Of a DNA stretch of 64,000 nt, positions 10,324 to 19,767 are shown in pieces (within the stretch, counting starts at the first letter, position 1; each line of letters opens with the position of its first letter). This DNA comes from Methylobacter sp. (GTDB lineage Bacteria > Pseudomonadota > Gammaproteobacteria > Methylococcales > Methylomonadaceae), in NCBI GenBank assembly GCA_028716975.1, contig JAQUOU010000001.1:1-64000 (forward strand), in the 5' to 3' direction. The notes under the pieces are model-generated. The model was not told where the DNA came from, searched no databases, and saw only the letters and a program-made list of their open reading frames with translations. Both the position numbers and the translations under genes were made by a program.

Positions 10324-10386
10324 GTTACTGATGGTTCATTAAGCCATCATTTTATTGTCATAAGACATCGATGAAACATCAGTAAC
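10324..10386. promoter_or_regulatory. Paired 16-bp inverted sites, candidate upstream activator sequence
   Basis: GTTACTGATGGTTCAT at 10324-10339 and ATGAAACATCAGTAAC at 10371-10386 are inverted copies with one mismatch. They lie about 80-140 bases upstream of the -24 element of the persulfide dioxygenase promoter, the usual distance for binding by a sigma54 activator. The first copy also contains its own smaller dyad (TGATGG...CCATCA). Confidence 0.6.
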
Positions 10387-10781
10387 GAATTTGAGTTTAA
10401 TTTTCAACGGCCTGAGCGGATACCGCAATAAATAACGCGGCAGGTAAAAGTAAGTTTAATCGATTTATAAGTTGTACCTGTGACTGAAAAAATGCCAGCG
10501 GATAATGTAGCTGGGGGATTCCGCTGGCTCAGTGTGTGCCTGAAAAAGCGCACAAGGGGGAACTTTTAGTTTTGCTCGGGCATTTACTGAATGATGACAA
10601 TATAGGTGGCGCCAGCCAGGACATGTTGATGTTCAGTCTGTCCAGTCTCCGCCTGATCGGGGTACTGCCGTAACACAGCTATAGCCAATACCATGCCAGA
10701 TCTATAATTTTTAGAGGTTCCCTCATATTATTGTTTTATATTAAAAATAGTTTTCTATAAATAGTATTTGCTTTCGCTTTA

Positions 10782-10823
10782 TTGTTTCATGTATTGTTTC
10801 GTTGAAACAATAATAAGTTTCAA
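10782..10823. promoter_or_regulatory. TTGTTTC dyad cluster upstream of the sigma54 activator gene
   Basis: TTGTTTC at 10782-10788, a perfect dyad TTGTTTC-GTT-GAAACAA at 10794-10810, and GTTTCAA at 10817-10823 sit immediately before the likely start codon. The position suggests an operator for repression or autoregulation. The protein that binds is unknown. Confidence 0.5.
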
Positions 10824-10842
10824 TAAGACAGGTATGAGGTAC

Positions 10843-12207
10843 ATGAAACAAATACATTCAGCCGCCGAAAATTTCTCCATTTGGTTAACCCGATTTGATA
10901 GCGCTGATATAGTTAATAAACTGATCACTCTTTGCGATTCAGCCCTCTTTTATAGTATAGATTGCAATCAACAGCTTCTTTATTGGAGCCGCGGACTGGA
11001 AAAGCTGACGGGGCTCAGGTGCGAGGAACTGATAGGCAAGCCTTGTTTAGAAGCCTATAGGATTACCAATACCGGAGAAAACAGGGGCGAGCCGATAACC
11101 TTGGTAAAAGCGGATGGCAATCCTATTCGTGTTAATAAACGGAGTTTGGTTTTACGCAATAAAGACGGGGCTTTTGCGGGCGGCATAGGTTTGCTGCTGT
11201 CTGCGCCGGAACAGCCTGAAAGGATTCGGGAAACGAAAAGGCCGAACGTCGGCAAGCAGAATTTTCACGGCATTATCAGCCGTTGCCCGGCCATGCAGGC
11301 AGTCTTTCAGATTATTGAAAATGCCGCAGAAACAGAAGCCACGGTGCTGGTAAGGGGAGAAAGCGGAGCCGGTAAGGAACTGGTCGCGAAAGCAATTCAC
11401 GATCTTAGCGCTCGTCATAGCGCGCCTTTTCTGGCCGTCAATTGCGCGGCTTTGTCCGGCAACCTACTGGAAAGTGAATTATTCGGCCATGTGCGCGGCG
11501 CTTTTACCGGGGCGGTTAAAGATCATAAAGGACTGTTTCAACGTGCGCATGGAGGAACATTGTTCCTGGATGAAGTGGCTGAACTTCCGCTGGAATTGCA
11601 GGCCAAGCTGCTCAGGGTGATACAGGAAAGAAACTATATTCCCGTTGGCGGCGAACGGCCTGTTGATGCCGATGTCCGCATTGTAGCCGCAACGCATCGC
11701 TCATTACGCGAAGAAGTGAAAAGCGGGCATTTCCGTGAGGACTTGATGTACCGGTTAAGGGTTGTACCTCTCTTTATCCCGCCATTACGTGAGCGCCGGG
11801 AAGATATCAGCTTGTTGATATGGCATTTTATCAATCGGCATAATGCTGAAAATTTCAGAAAAATTGAAAAAATTGAACCTCAAGCCATGCGGATTTTGCT
11901 GGATTATCAATGGCCGGGAAATATCAGGGAACTGCATAATGTTGTGGAATATGCTTTTGCGGTAGGGCGCGGCCCAACCTTGCGCTTATCTGAACTGCCT
12001 CCCGAGTTTAGAGAGCCGCGTACAATTGCCGCCCAACCCGAAAAATTCAAGCCATCGATGCGAAGTTCACCCTTGTCGGCAGAGGAAGAAACAGCGGCAA
12101 TCCGCGTGGCGCTGGAGCAAAGCAATGGCGCAATAACATCAGCCGCGCATTCGCTGGGCATGAGCCGGGCTACTTTCTGGCGTAAACGCAAATTGTATGG
12201 GGTATGA
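10843..12207 (+). CDS. Sigma54-dependent activator: PAS - AAA+ - Fis HTH (FisR-like candidate)
   Basis: 454 residues from the ATG at 10843; an ATG at 10834 is possible, and the longer frame from 10768 would run through the TTGTTTC dyads and is less likely. A PAS-like sensor (about 28-125) contains Cys31, Cys41, Cys60 and Cys68. The AAA+ domain (about 145-375) has Walker A GESGAGKE, the sigma54-contact loop GAFTGA and the second block [13 protein letters not shown]. The C-terminus is a Fis-type helix-turn-helix ([25 protein letters not shown]). FisR of other proteobacteria senses sulfane sulfur through cysteines and activates persulfide-oxidation genes. The divergent dioxygenase gene with a sigma54 promoter fits that role, though the cysteine spacing is not identical to the FisR spacing I recall. 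Confidence 0.9.
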   Translation: MKQIHSAAENFSIWLTRFDSADIVNKLITLCDSALFYSIDCNQQLLYWSRGLEKLTGLRCEELIGKPCLEAYRITNTGENRGEPITLVKADGNPIRVNKRSLVLRNKDGAFAGGIGLLLSAPEQPERIRETKRPNVGKQNFHGIISRCPAMQAVFQIIENAAETEATVLVRGESGAGKELVAKAIHDLSARHSAPFLAVNCAALSGNLLESELFGHVRGAFTGAVKDHKGLFQRAHGGTLFLDEVAELPLELQAKLLRVIQERNYIPVGGERPVDADVRIVAATHRSLREEVKSGHFREDLMYRLRVVPLFIPPLRERREDISLLIWHFINRHNAENFRKIEKIEPQAMRILLDYQWPGNIRELHNVVEYAFAVGRGPTLRLSELPPEFREPRTIAAQPEKFKPSMRSSPLSAEEETAAIRVALEQSNGAITSAAHSLGMSRATFWRKRKLYGV

Positions 12208-12322
12208 GATTTTATAAGAGAGTGCGCTGCTATCACGAGGGAAACACTAAGCTCGAATAATTTAGCCAAGGCTAATGGCTGATCTTACAGTTGAAAGGCT
12301 TGACAATGGCATCAGACCAGCA

Positions 12323-13342
12323 TCAGGAGCTGGAATGATAGCCTTCTTCTTCGCGCACCTTGCCGCGAAAAACTATGTACTGATAGGCATTATAACCGAG
12401 CATCAGCGGAATCAGCATGCCAATGCCGGTGAGCATGAAGACCAGCGTTTTGGGGGAAGCGGCTGCCTCTGCGAGCGTGATCGTGGTTGGAATAATATAA
12501 GGGTAGAGGCTGACGGCAAGACCGATAAAGGAAAAGAAGAAGATTCCCAGACTCCAAAAAAAGGGCGCCCGCTCATGGCGCTTTTGAAGACTTCGCATGA
12601 GCATCAGAAAAGAAAAAAAAGCGGCCGCAGGCAATAAGGCGATGTAAATGAAATTCGGCCATGCAAACCAGCGCGCGGCAACATAGGCGTGCCGCAGCGG
12701 CGTCCATATCGAGATGCCCGTGGCCGCAAGCAACATCAGGCAGGCCGCGATCATGGCATGCCGGTAATTGCGTGTCTGGATTTCGCCCTCGGTCTTGATG
12801 ATGAGATAGGTAGCGCCCAATAGCGCATAGCCAAACACGGCTCCTGCTGCGACCAGCAGGGAAAACGGCGTGAGCCAGTCCCACGCTTGTCCTGCGTAAC
12901 TTCGACCATTCATGGGAATGCCGCCGATAAAGCCGCCCAGGATAAACCCTTGAGCCACTGTGGACATGAGGCTTCCGAGGCCGAAAGCTACATTCCACGG
13001 CACTTTATTATCTGCGTTCTCGCGAAACCCAAAGGCCATGCCCCGAAAAATCAAGCCAAAGATCATCAACAGCAGCGGCAGGTAAAACGCATGCAACATT
13101 ACGCCGTAGGCTAACGGAAAAGCGCCGAATAACGCACCGCCCAGGATGACCAGCCAAGTCTCGTTGGCATCCCAGATATAACCCAGACTGGTCATCATAA
13201 TACTGCGGTTGCGCTCGTCTTTTGCGAACAGGGAGAGCATGCCGACACCCAGGTCGAAGCCATCCAGCATCACATAAAGCACCAGCACCAGCCCGAGCAG
13301 AAAGAACCAGATATTGGCAAGAAACAGATGGAGGTCTTGCAC
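12323..13342 (-). CDS. cydB: Cytochrome bd ubiquinol oxidase subunit II
   Basis: 339 residues and eight to nine hydrophobic segments. It starts with the family signature FLLGLVLVLYVMLDGFDLGVGML and continues with IWDANETWLVILGGALFGAFP. It pairs with subunit I to build a membrane quinol:oxygen oxidoreductase with high oxygen affinity. Its start lies three bases after the cydA stop, so the two are cotranscribed. No small CydX-like or CydH subunit is visible downstream before the convergent activator gene. No cydCD assembly genes are in the window. Confidence 0.95.
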   Translation of the reverse strand: MQDLHLFLANIWFFLLGLVLVLYVMLDGFDLGVGMLSLFAKDERNRSIMMTSLGYIWDANETWLVILGGALFGAFPLAYGVMLHAFYLPLLLMIFGLIFRGMAFGFRENADNKVPWNVAFGLGSLMSTVAQGFILGGFIGGIPMNGRSYAGQAWDWLTPFSLLVAAGAVFGYALLGATYLIIKTEGEIQTRNYRHAMIAACLMLLAATGISIWTPLRHAYVAARWFAWPNFIYIALLPAAAFFSFLMLMRSLQKRHERAPFFWSLGIFFFSFIGLAVSLYPYIIPTTITLAEAAASPKTLVFMLTGIGMLIPLMLGYNAYQYIVFRGKVREEEGYHSSS

Positions 13343-13345
13343 GGC

Positions 13346-14776
13346 TCAGTCTCCTGCTAACGGCTGCCGGTCTTCAAGTGCAGGGCCTGCGCCTGCCGGA
13401 GAGGGGGAATGTTTTTCCGGCTCCGGCAAGGGACTGGTCAAATCCGGCCCCTGGCTGATAATGCGCCGGGCGAAGAATAGATAGCCGAACAGCAGCAGTC
13501 CATAGATGAGCGCGTAACCGGCCAGTGAAGTCACTACCAATCCTGACGGCAGGGACGTGGCGGCATCTTCGGTGCGCATCATGCCATATACTATCCACGG
13601 CTGGCGTCCTACCTCGCGCGTGATCCAGCCGGCTTCGACGGCAATATAGCCTAACGGCGCGGAAAATACCCAGGCTTTCAGTAAAGCGCGCTGCCGGTCA
13701 AGATACGGTAAGGCCAAATGTCCTTTCATAAATGCCCAGGCGCTCCATAGCATGAGGAACAGCAGGGAGAAGCCGATGATTATCATTAGACGGAAGGCAT
13801 AGAACGGAAGCGCCACCGGCGGCTGATTTTCCTTAGGTATATCACGCAGCCCCGTGACCTTGCCGGTGAGTGAGCGGGTAGTGAGCAGGCTCAGTCCATA
13901 AGGGATTTCAACAGTCCACGTATTGACCTGTTTTTCCCGGTCGGGCCAGGCGAGCGCCGCCCACGGCGCGCCTTGGCCGGGCAGGTTGGTTTGCCAGTGC
14001 CCTTCCATAGCCGCCAGTTTTGCGGGCTGATGCCGGGCTACCACATCGCCGGAAAGATCTCCTAAAACAATCTGCAGGGGAGCGGCCACAATGCCGCTGA
14101 GCAAAGCCAGCCTGAACGAGACCAGGTAAAAGTCACGAAGACGGTTTTTTAAAAGATACCAGGCGCTGATGCCGCCGATAAGAAATAAAGTGGTCTCGAC
14201 GCTTGCAACCCACATGTGCGCTATCGAAGTGAAGGCGCTGGGATTGAAAATGGCTGCCGAATAACTGTCCACGATCATCCGGCCGTTTTCCAGGTGCACG
14301 CCGGCTGGCGTTTGCATCCAGGCATTCGCAGCCATGATCCAGAATGCAGACAATGAGGCTCCGAATGCCACCATGCCGGTGGCGAATAAATGCACGCCGG
14401 ACGAGACACGATCCCAGCCGAACAACATGATGCCCAGGAAGCCTGCTTCCAGCATGAAGGCCATAGCTGCTTCAAAGCCCAGAATATTCCCGAAAAAATC
14501 GCCGTTCTGTATGGAAAACGGCGCCCAATTGGTGCCGAACTGGAATTCCAGCGGTATGCCGGTCACCACCCCCACGCCAAAATTGAGCAGGAACAACCGG
14601 CTCCAAAATCGGGCATGACGGTAATAAATCTCTTTGCCGGTCTTGAACCAGAGGATTTCGATAATCAGCAAAAACAGGCTGAGGCCGATGGAGAGCACCG
14701 GCCAGATGATATGAATTATCGTCGTCAGCGCAAACTGCAGACGGGATAGAAATAGGGAGTCAAGGAAAATGTCCAT
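13346..14776 (-). CDS. cydA: Cytochrome bd ubiquinol oxidase subunit I, short Q-loop type
   Basis: 476 residues from the ATG at 14776, chosen because GGAGG lies just before it and the N-terminus MDIFLDSLFLSRLQFALT matches the family; an upstream ATG at 14803 would add an unlikely charged tail. The subunit carries haems b558, b595 and d. Visible landmarks are HIIWPVLSIGLSLF, EFQFGTNW, the GRQPWIVYGMMRTEDA segment and about nine membrane spans. Length is shorter than the roughly 520 residues of E. coli CydA because the quinol loop is short, as in CioA-type oxidases often called cyanide-insensitive. It is the first gene of the cydAB pair. Confidence 0.95.
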   Translation of the reverse strand: MDIFLDSLFLSRLQFALTTIIHIIWPVLSIGLSLFLLIIEILWFKTGKEIYYRHARFWSRLFLLNFGVGVVTGIPLEFQFGTNWAPFSIQNGDFFGNILGFEAAMAFMLEAGFLGIMLFGWDRVSSGVHLFATGMVAFGASLSAFWIMAANAWMQTPAGVHLENGRMIVDSYSAAIFNPSAFTSIAHMWVASVETTLFLIGGISAWYLLKNRLRDFYLVSFRLALLSGIVAAPLQIVLGDLSGDVVARHQPAKLAAMEGHWQTNLPGQGAPWAALAWPDREKQVNTWTVEIPYGLSLLTTRSLTGKVTGLRDIPKENQPPVALPFYAFRLMIIIGFSLLFLMLWSAWAFMKGHLALPYLDRQRALLKAWVFSAPLGYIAVEAGWITREVGRQPWIVYGMMRTEDAATSLPSGLVVTSLAGYALIYGLLLFGYLFFARRIISQGPDLTSPLPEPEKHSPSPAGAGPALEDRQPLAGD

Positions 14777-14883
14777 CGTACCTCCTTTCGCCCGCCGCGG
14801 CATTCCTGTCTGTGGCTAATGGCGTTTGCTAAGAATTATTACAAAAAACAATGATGGGAACATCCGGCAATAATAAAACTGCA

Positions 14884-15153
14884 CCTGATTAGCAAGATAC
14901 TTCATCTAGCGCCAAAAAGTTCGTCCTTCCGGCAAGGAAGCCGGACCAATCCGCCCTGAGCGGATTGGCATTTACCCCGTTGGAGTGCGAGGCAGGAGAG
15001 CTCCGCATGAATCCAGGGTCATGGATAGTTTGTGCCAAACGCCCTGCCGCTCGATTTAGGCACCATGCCAAGCCATCTATTCACATCCATGTGACTGGAT
15101 ACCGGCATCCATGCCGGTATGACGGTGTTGGCTGAGGTTCCTTGCTAATCAGG
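14884..15153. repeat. 270-bp MITE-like element (TIR CCTGATTAGCAAG)
   Basis: CCTGATTAGCAAG at 14884-14896 is matched by the reverse complement CTTGCTAATCAGG at about 15141-15153. The interior shares long stretches with the element at 29901-30182, for example CCGGACCAATCCGCC, GCGGATTGGCATTTACCCC and CCGCATGAATC. It has no gene of its own and fills the gap between cydA and the sulfur transporter. Confidence 0.75.
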
Positions 15154-15276
15154 AAACTGCAAGCCCTTTTTATAGCGAATCAGGCCTTTTTAAAACGGGT
15201 TAAACTCGAAATAATTAACTTCAACTATCCGGCTTTTTGCTTTAAAGTCAAGCTTAATTCTTCATTGATAATTACG

Positions 15277-15702
15277 TCAGCGCTTTTTGTGTGCAAGCCT
15301 GTCCTGGATTTCAAAAATTCCCATACCCGCTAGCATAGAAGCTACGAAAATCACCGGCTTGCTGCCGCCGCTAATTATAGAAACCAATGCCGGGCCCGGA
15401 CAGTAACCGGCCAAACCCCAGCCGACACCAAAAACCAGGGCGCCTCCTATCAGGCGCAGGTCAACCTGACGTGCCGTCGGCAAGCGCATTAAGTCCCCGA
15501 GCAGGGCTTTAGGACGCTTAGCGGCAATGTGAAAAGCGATTAGCCCCACAAGAATGGCGCCGATCATCACTAATGCCAGGGACATATCCCATGCACCCGC
15601 GAGATCAAGAAAGCCGATTACTTTGGCGGGATTGGTCATGCCGGAAATGATCAGGCCAACTCCAAACATAAGGCCGCTAATAAAAGCAATCAATAGTTGC
15701 AT
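15277..15702 (-). CDS. YeeE/YedE-family sulfur transporter, C-terminal half protein
   Basis: 141 residues and four hydrophobic segments. It begins MQLLIAFISGLMFGVGLIISGM and carries the family block GVGWGLAGYCPGPALVS, with the conserved cysteine thought to pass thiosulfate or sulfane sulfur in YeeE channels. Half-length YeeE/YedE proteins usually occur in pairs; the partner lies upstream at 16033-16464. The two are separated by a 325-base repeat element, whose terminal sequence TTAAGGAG now serves as the Shine-Dalgarno site six bases before this ATG. A role in sulfur import fits the nearby persulfide dioxygenase. Confidence 0.88.
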   Translation of the reverse strand: MQLLIAFISGLMFGVGLIISGMTNPAKVIGFLDLAGAWDMSLALVMIGAILVGLIAFHIAAKRPKALLGDLMRLPTARQVDLRLIGGALVFGVGWGLAGYCPGPALVSIISGGSKPVIFVASMLAGMGIFEIQDRLAHKKR

Positions 15703-15711
15703 AATTTCTCC

Positions 15712-16036
15712 TTAAGAATTTCTGAATAAGTGTGTCTGCACATGGTTCGACAGGCTCACCACGAACGGATTCGACACCGCTCTCCTGAGTGTAATCGAAG
15801 GGGCTCTCCTGAGCACAGACGAAGGGCTCACCACGAACGGAAATAGACACCGCTCTCCTGAGCAGTGTCGACAGGTTCACCGCGAACAGAGTCAGCATCG
15901 CTCTCTTGAGCATAAGCGGAAGGCTCACCGTGAACGGAAGCCACCCAAACCGTTCGTCCTGAGCCCTTCGATAAACTCAGGAGAGCCTTGTCGAAGGAAG
16001 CCTGTCGAAGGAATGGGAATGCTCAAGGATTCTTAA
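15712..16036. repeat. Repeat element inserted between the two YeeE half genes
   Basis: The ends are related inverted sequences: TTAAGAATTTCTGAATAAG at the left and, read inward, TTAAGAATCCTTGAGCATT at the right. The interior is an array of GTTCGACAGGCTCACCACGA and CTCTCCTGAG units. About 98 bases from 15741 are almost identical to those from 19799, in the same orientation. The left end provides the ribosome-binding site of one neighbour and the right end the TAA stop of the other. Confidence 0.7.
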
Positions 16037-16464
16037 CTGATCAGGTGGCGCACAATAAATACTGTAAGAAAGCCCGCCGCCATAAAGACGGCCGTAGCCG
16101 CAAACGAGCGCGGCGACAAACGTGACAGTCCGCACACGCCATGGCCGCTCGTACAGCCTGAGCCATACCGTGTGCCGAGCCCGACCAGCAAACCTGCTGC
16201 TATTAACACCGAGCTGTCTGCGTCAATCCGGGCTTTGGGCAAGGCTGCGAACAGGCTGAAAGCCAGAGGAGCCAGCACCAAGCCAAGGACAAACGCAATG
16301 CGCCATTTAACATCTCCACTAACAGGGCGAAACAGGCCTCCCACGATACCGCTAATGCCTGCAATTTTTCCATTAAATAAAAGCAGTACCGCTGTGGCAA
16401 GGCCAATCAATAAGCCGCCAGTCAATGAAGGCCAGGGCGTAAAGTTTATCCAGTCAATTGTCAT
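16033..16464 (-). CDS. YeeE/YedE-family sulfur transporter, N-terminal half protein
   Basis: 143 residues, four hydrophobic segments. The family signature [23 protein letters not shown] contains the conserved Cys-Thr-Ser-Gly-His block of YeeE/YedE transporters. It is the partner of the downstream half protein. AGGAGAAAAG lies before the ATG at 16464. Its last codons and TAA lie in the end of the inserted repeat element, so the C-terminus may be slightly altered. Together the halves would form a thiosulfate or sulfane-sulfur channel in the inner membrane. Confidence 0.88.
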   Translation of the reverse strand: MTIDWINFTPWPSLTGGLLIGLATAVLLLFNGKIAGISGIVGGLFRPVSGDVKWRIAFVLGLVLAPLAFSLFAALPKARIDADSSVLIAAGLLVGLGTRYGSGCTSGHGVCGLSRLSPRSFAATAVFMAAGFLTVFIVRHLIS

Positions 16465-16521
16465 GTCTTTTCTCCTCTATCTTTTTTAAACTGCCGATCT
16501 AAAATCAGGGGATTTTGATGG

Positions 16522-19455
16522 TTAAGCGGCCGTGTTAAAGTCTATGATAAACGAAGTACCCTGGCTTTGATCCACAGTCATGATTCCCTCGAGTTGATCG
16601 GCGGTCAACCTGGCCACCAATTGCAGGCCCAGCGATGTGCATTGGTTGATATCCAGTACCGCAGGAATTCCGACGCCATCATCAGAGAGCACGAGTCTGA
16701 ACGCATTCTGATCGCGCGTAAAGCGGATGTCGATGTGGCCGTGTTGACCATTGGGAAAGGCATGTTTTAAGGCGTTGGATAAGAGTTCATTAATGATAAG
16801 TCCACAGGGAATTGCCGTATCCATATCGAGAAACACATCGTTGATCGCGATATTTATCTTGATCTGGCTTGGCTGGATGCCGAAGCCATAGAGCAGGGAA
16901 TCGGTTAAACTCCCCACATATTCACAAAAATCAATCTTCGCCAAATCCTTCGATTGATAAAGCTTCTCGTGTAATAACGCCATGGCCTTAATGCGGTCAG
17001 CGCTCTGTTTGAGCAGATTGAAGGCTTCTTTATTTTTGACATGCCGGGCCTGGAGGCTAATCAGGCTGGATACGACTTGCAGGTTGTTCTTGACCCGGTG
17101 ATAAACTTCCTTAAGCAAGACTTCCTTTTCGTTAAAGGCTTCCTGAAGCTTATCCTGGGCAACTCGACGGTCGGTAATATCACGATTAGTCCCCACTACC
17201 CAGATCGCCTGTCCCTGCGCATCGGTGCGTACTGTTTCCACCGCGTGGATATAGCGGCAGGTCTCATCGTTAGCGCGCCGAATGCGAAAGGTGCGGGAGC
17301 TTTGCCCTTGCCGGCGCACGGTGTCTTGCAAGATTTGCTCTTGCCGGGGCAAATCCTCCGGAAAGACAGCCCCGCTCCAGGTGGAGTAATCAATAAGCCC
17401 GTCGCTAGTCGGGGCGATGCCGTAAATCTGAAACATCATGGCATCCCAGCGGATCTGGTGGGTGATAATATTCCATTCCCAAATACCTATATTTGTGGCT
17501 TCCGTAGCTAAACGCATGCGGAACTGGCTCTCGAGCAGCGCCTCTTCCGCCAGTTTGCGTTCGGTGATGTCTGAACGCAGGGCGATATATTGAGTGACTT
17601 TTCCATTGCTGTCCAAAAAGGGAACAATAGTGGTCAATACCCAATAGAGATGGCCTCTTTTGGCGCGATTGCAAATTTCACCATGCCAGACGTGGCCTGA
17701 GGAGATAATTCGAAACAGGGCGGTAAAGAATTCAGTGGGATGCAACCCTGAATTTATTAAACGATGGTTTTGGCCGAGTAATTCGTGCTGTGCATATCCG
17801 CTAATCTGGCAGAATTTATCATTAACATAGGTAATTGTTCCGCGTATATCGGTCGTGGCGACAATGGCGTGTTGATCAAGCGCATACTTCTGGTATTGTA
17901 ATTCGGCTAATGCAGCTTTTGCCCGGCTTTCGCTTTTTTCCAGATTAATTTGTATCAGTTTGTTATCGGTAATATCGCTGCCGGAGCCAATATAGCCGGC
18001 AAAAACACCCTGCTCATTCATGCGGGGCACTCCGGAATCAGTTACCCATCGGTATTCCCCATCATACCGCTTGAGCCGGTACTCCATTTTAAAAGGTTGG
18101 AGATCGCTGAAACTCGTTAAATAAATATGCAGGCAGTATTGGAGATCTTCCGGATGCACGCCATCAATCCAGCCATTTCCTTGTTCTTGTTCCATAGTAT
18201 GACCAGTAAATTCGAGCAAGGTCTTGTTGAACCAGTAACACTGATTGTCGGTTCCGGACAGCCAAATGAAGACGGGCGCCGCATCGGCAATAATGTGGAA
18301 ACGTTGTTCCGATTCCAGCAATTCCCATTCCCGGTGCTTACGCGCAGTGATGTCCTGCACCGTACCAATCAAGCGTAAAAATTCCCCATTCGGTTTCTTT
18401 TCGAGTTGGCAATTGCCCAGTAACCAGCGATGTTCTCCCTTTATAGTACGGGTTCGAAATTCAAGTTCTGACGGTTCTTTACCGGCAAGATAGCCCTCGA
18501 CCCAGGCTTGCTTTAAGTTGCGATCGTCCTGATGTATCAGGGCGAGGAATTGGTCCCATTCCAAAGGCTCATCGTTATGAATGGATAGGCCGTATATCCG
18601 TAAGGCTTCTTTGCTGCAAACGATGTTCCCTGTTTTTATATCCATCATCCAACTTCCAACATGCGCAACGGCTTGTGAGTCTGCCAGCAGACGCTCTTTT
18701 TCCTTTAGGGTGTGTTCTATAGCCTTGCGCTCACTAATGTCGATAGTAATGCCCCGGTACTGTAGCAATTCACCTTGATCATTCAGCACAGGTTGTCCTC
18801 GCGACATTAACCAGCGCTGCTTGCCGTCAATGTCTTGAATTACTCGCCACTCCAGCCTCAATTCGGAATGGTTCTTTAAAGCGTATTTAATGCTTTTTTC
18901 AACAGTGGCGCGATGGTCATTATGGATTGTGCTTAACCAAACGTCGTAGCAGGCCTCACAACTGTTGGGTTCTAAGCCGTATAAACACCATAAGGTATCA
19001 GTCCATATAGTTTGATTCGTGGCAGTATTCCATTCCCATATCCCGGCATTGGCCGCATCAAGCGCTTGCTTTAAAATATGCTGCTGGTTTTCCCGCTCAA
19101 GATCGGCTATACGGCTTATCTTATCCATTGCTTGATAATACCGGTCAAATATCCAACTGAACATCAACCCCATGAAAACAAATGTAATCAGTGACAGGAG
19201 ATCATTAGTACCGTCAATCACCCAGGTAAAATGCGGTTCAAAAAATAAATACATGCCCAGCAGGGCGGCAATAAAGGTAGCCAGTATACCGCCCGCTAAA
19301 CCGCCGATTGCCGCGCTAAAAAAAGCAGCAGGATAAAATAATATCCATGTCCTTGGGCTTAATATTGGCCAGAATAGCCACTGCAAAGAACAAGCCAGAA
19401 GCGGAATCAAGACTGACAAAAGCAACTTGGGAGGGGAAACAATTTGAAAACGCAT
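16522..19455 (-). CDS. Multi-PAS membrane histidine kinase (HisKA_2 type)
   Basis: 977 residues. Four membrane helices at the N-terminus (about 8-110, LLLSVLIPLLACSLQWLFWP and following) resemble the DUF4118/KdpD-type sensor region. Five PAS units follow with PAC-type ends (YRGITIDISERK, LIGTVQDITARK, YIGSGSDITDN, YIALRSDITERK, VVGTNRDITDRR). The kinase core has the HisKA_2 phosphoacceptor EVYHRVKNNLQVVSSLISLQ and an ATPase domain with NELLSNALKHAF and SDDGVGIP. Such kinases usually pass phosphate to a separate regulator. The REC-domain protein encoded next on the same strand is the obvious candidate, though the 580 bases between them contain two repeat elements, so they are probably transcribed separately. 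Confidence 0.93.
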   Translation of the reverse strand: MRFQIVSPPKLLLSVLIPLLACSLQWLFWPILSPRTWILFYPAAFFSAAIGGLAGGILATFIAALLGMYLFFEPHFTWVIDGTNDLLSLITFVFMGLMFSWIFDRYYQAMDKISRIADLERENQQHILKQALDAANAGIWEWNTATNQTIWTDTLWCLYGLEPNSCEACYDVWLSTIHNDHRATVEKSIKYALKNHSELRLEWRVIQDIDGKQRWLMSRGQPVLNDQGELLQYRGITIDISERKAIEHTLKEKERLLADSQAVAHVGSWMMDIKTGNIVCSKEALRIYGLSIHNDEPLEWDQFLALIHQDDRNLKQAWVEGYLAGKEPSELEFRTRTIKGEHRWLLGNCQLEKKPNGEFLRLIGTVQDITARKHREWELLESEQRFHIIADAAPVFIWLSGTDNQCYWFNKTLLEFTGHTMEQEQGNGWIDGVHPEDLQYCLHIYLTSFSDLQPFKMEYRLKRYDGEYRWVTDSGVPRMNEQGVFAGYIGSGSDITDNKLIQINLEKSESRAKAALAELQYQKYALDQHAIVATTDIRGTITYVNDKFCQISGYAQHELLGQNHRLINSGLHPTEFFTALFRIISSGHVWHGEICNRAKRGHLYWVLTTIVPFLDSNGKVTQYIALRSDITERKLAEEALLESQFRMRLATEATNIGIWEWNIITHQIRWDAMMFQIYGIAPTSDGLIDYSTWSGAVFPEDLPRQEQILQDTVRRQGQSSRTFRIRRANDETCRYIHAVETVRTDAQGQAIWVVGTNRDITDRRVAQDKLQEAFNEKEVLLKEVYHRVKNNLQVVSSLISLQARHVKNKEAFNLLKQSADRIKAMALLHEKLYQSKDLAKIDFCEYVGSLTDSLLYGFGIQPSQIKINIAINDVFLDMDTAIPCGLIINELLSNALKHAFPNGQHGHIDIRFTRDQNAFRLVLSDDGVGIPAVLDINQCTSLGLQLVARLTADQLEGIMTVDQSQGTSFIIDFNTAA

Positions 19456-19512
19456 AGTGTGCTGGGGGATAGAAATAAGAGATTGAATAATGACAGACTT
19501 TTAAAAACGCTC

Positions 19513-19746
19513 CTGATTATTAGCAAAGAACTTCAGCAAACTCCAAAGCCGTCGTGCCGGAAAGTAGTGCCGGAACCCAGAGGTCAGGGAGGGCAACCCA
19601 AACACATCGCAGTGGACTGGATTGCTCACTGCCTCCTTGCGGGTCGGGATTCCCTCGGGGCGGCGCACGTCCCAATTCGCTCGCGACGAATGAGTCCGGC
19701 ATTCCCGGCCGGTATGGCGATTTAGCTGAGACATATTGCTAATAAG
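19513..19746. repeat. MITE-like element, diverged copy (TTATTAGCAA ends)
   Basis: TGATTATTAGCAAAGAACTTCAGC at the left end resembles the inverted right end GCTGAGACATATTGCTAATAAG; the inner half GCTNAG and TTATTAGCAA are shared. The interior (GACGAATGAGTCCGGCATTCC) resembles the elements at 31097-31333 and 14884-15153. Short open frames on both strands here are not convincing genes. Confidence 0.6.
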
Positions 19747-19767
19747 ACTGACTTACTCATTGTTTTC

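Noticed and set aside
15677-15928. 83-codon minus-strand frame with repeated RRA and VSP words
   Set aside because: The repetition comes from the DNA repeat array, not from a protein.
15741-16012. Possible CRISPR array
   Set aside because: Repeats are irregular in spacing and orientation and contain palindromic GTTCG/CGAAC cores; there are no unique spacers of uniform length and no cas genes.
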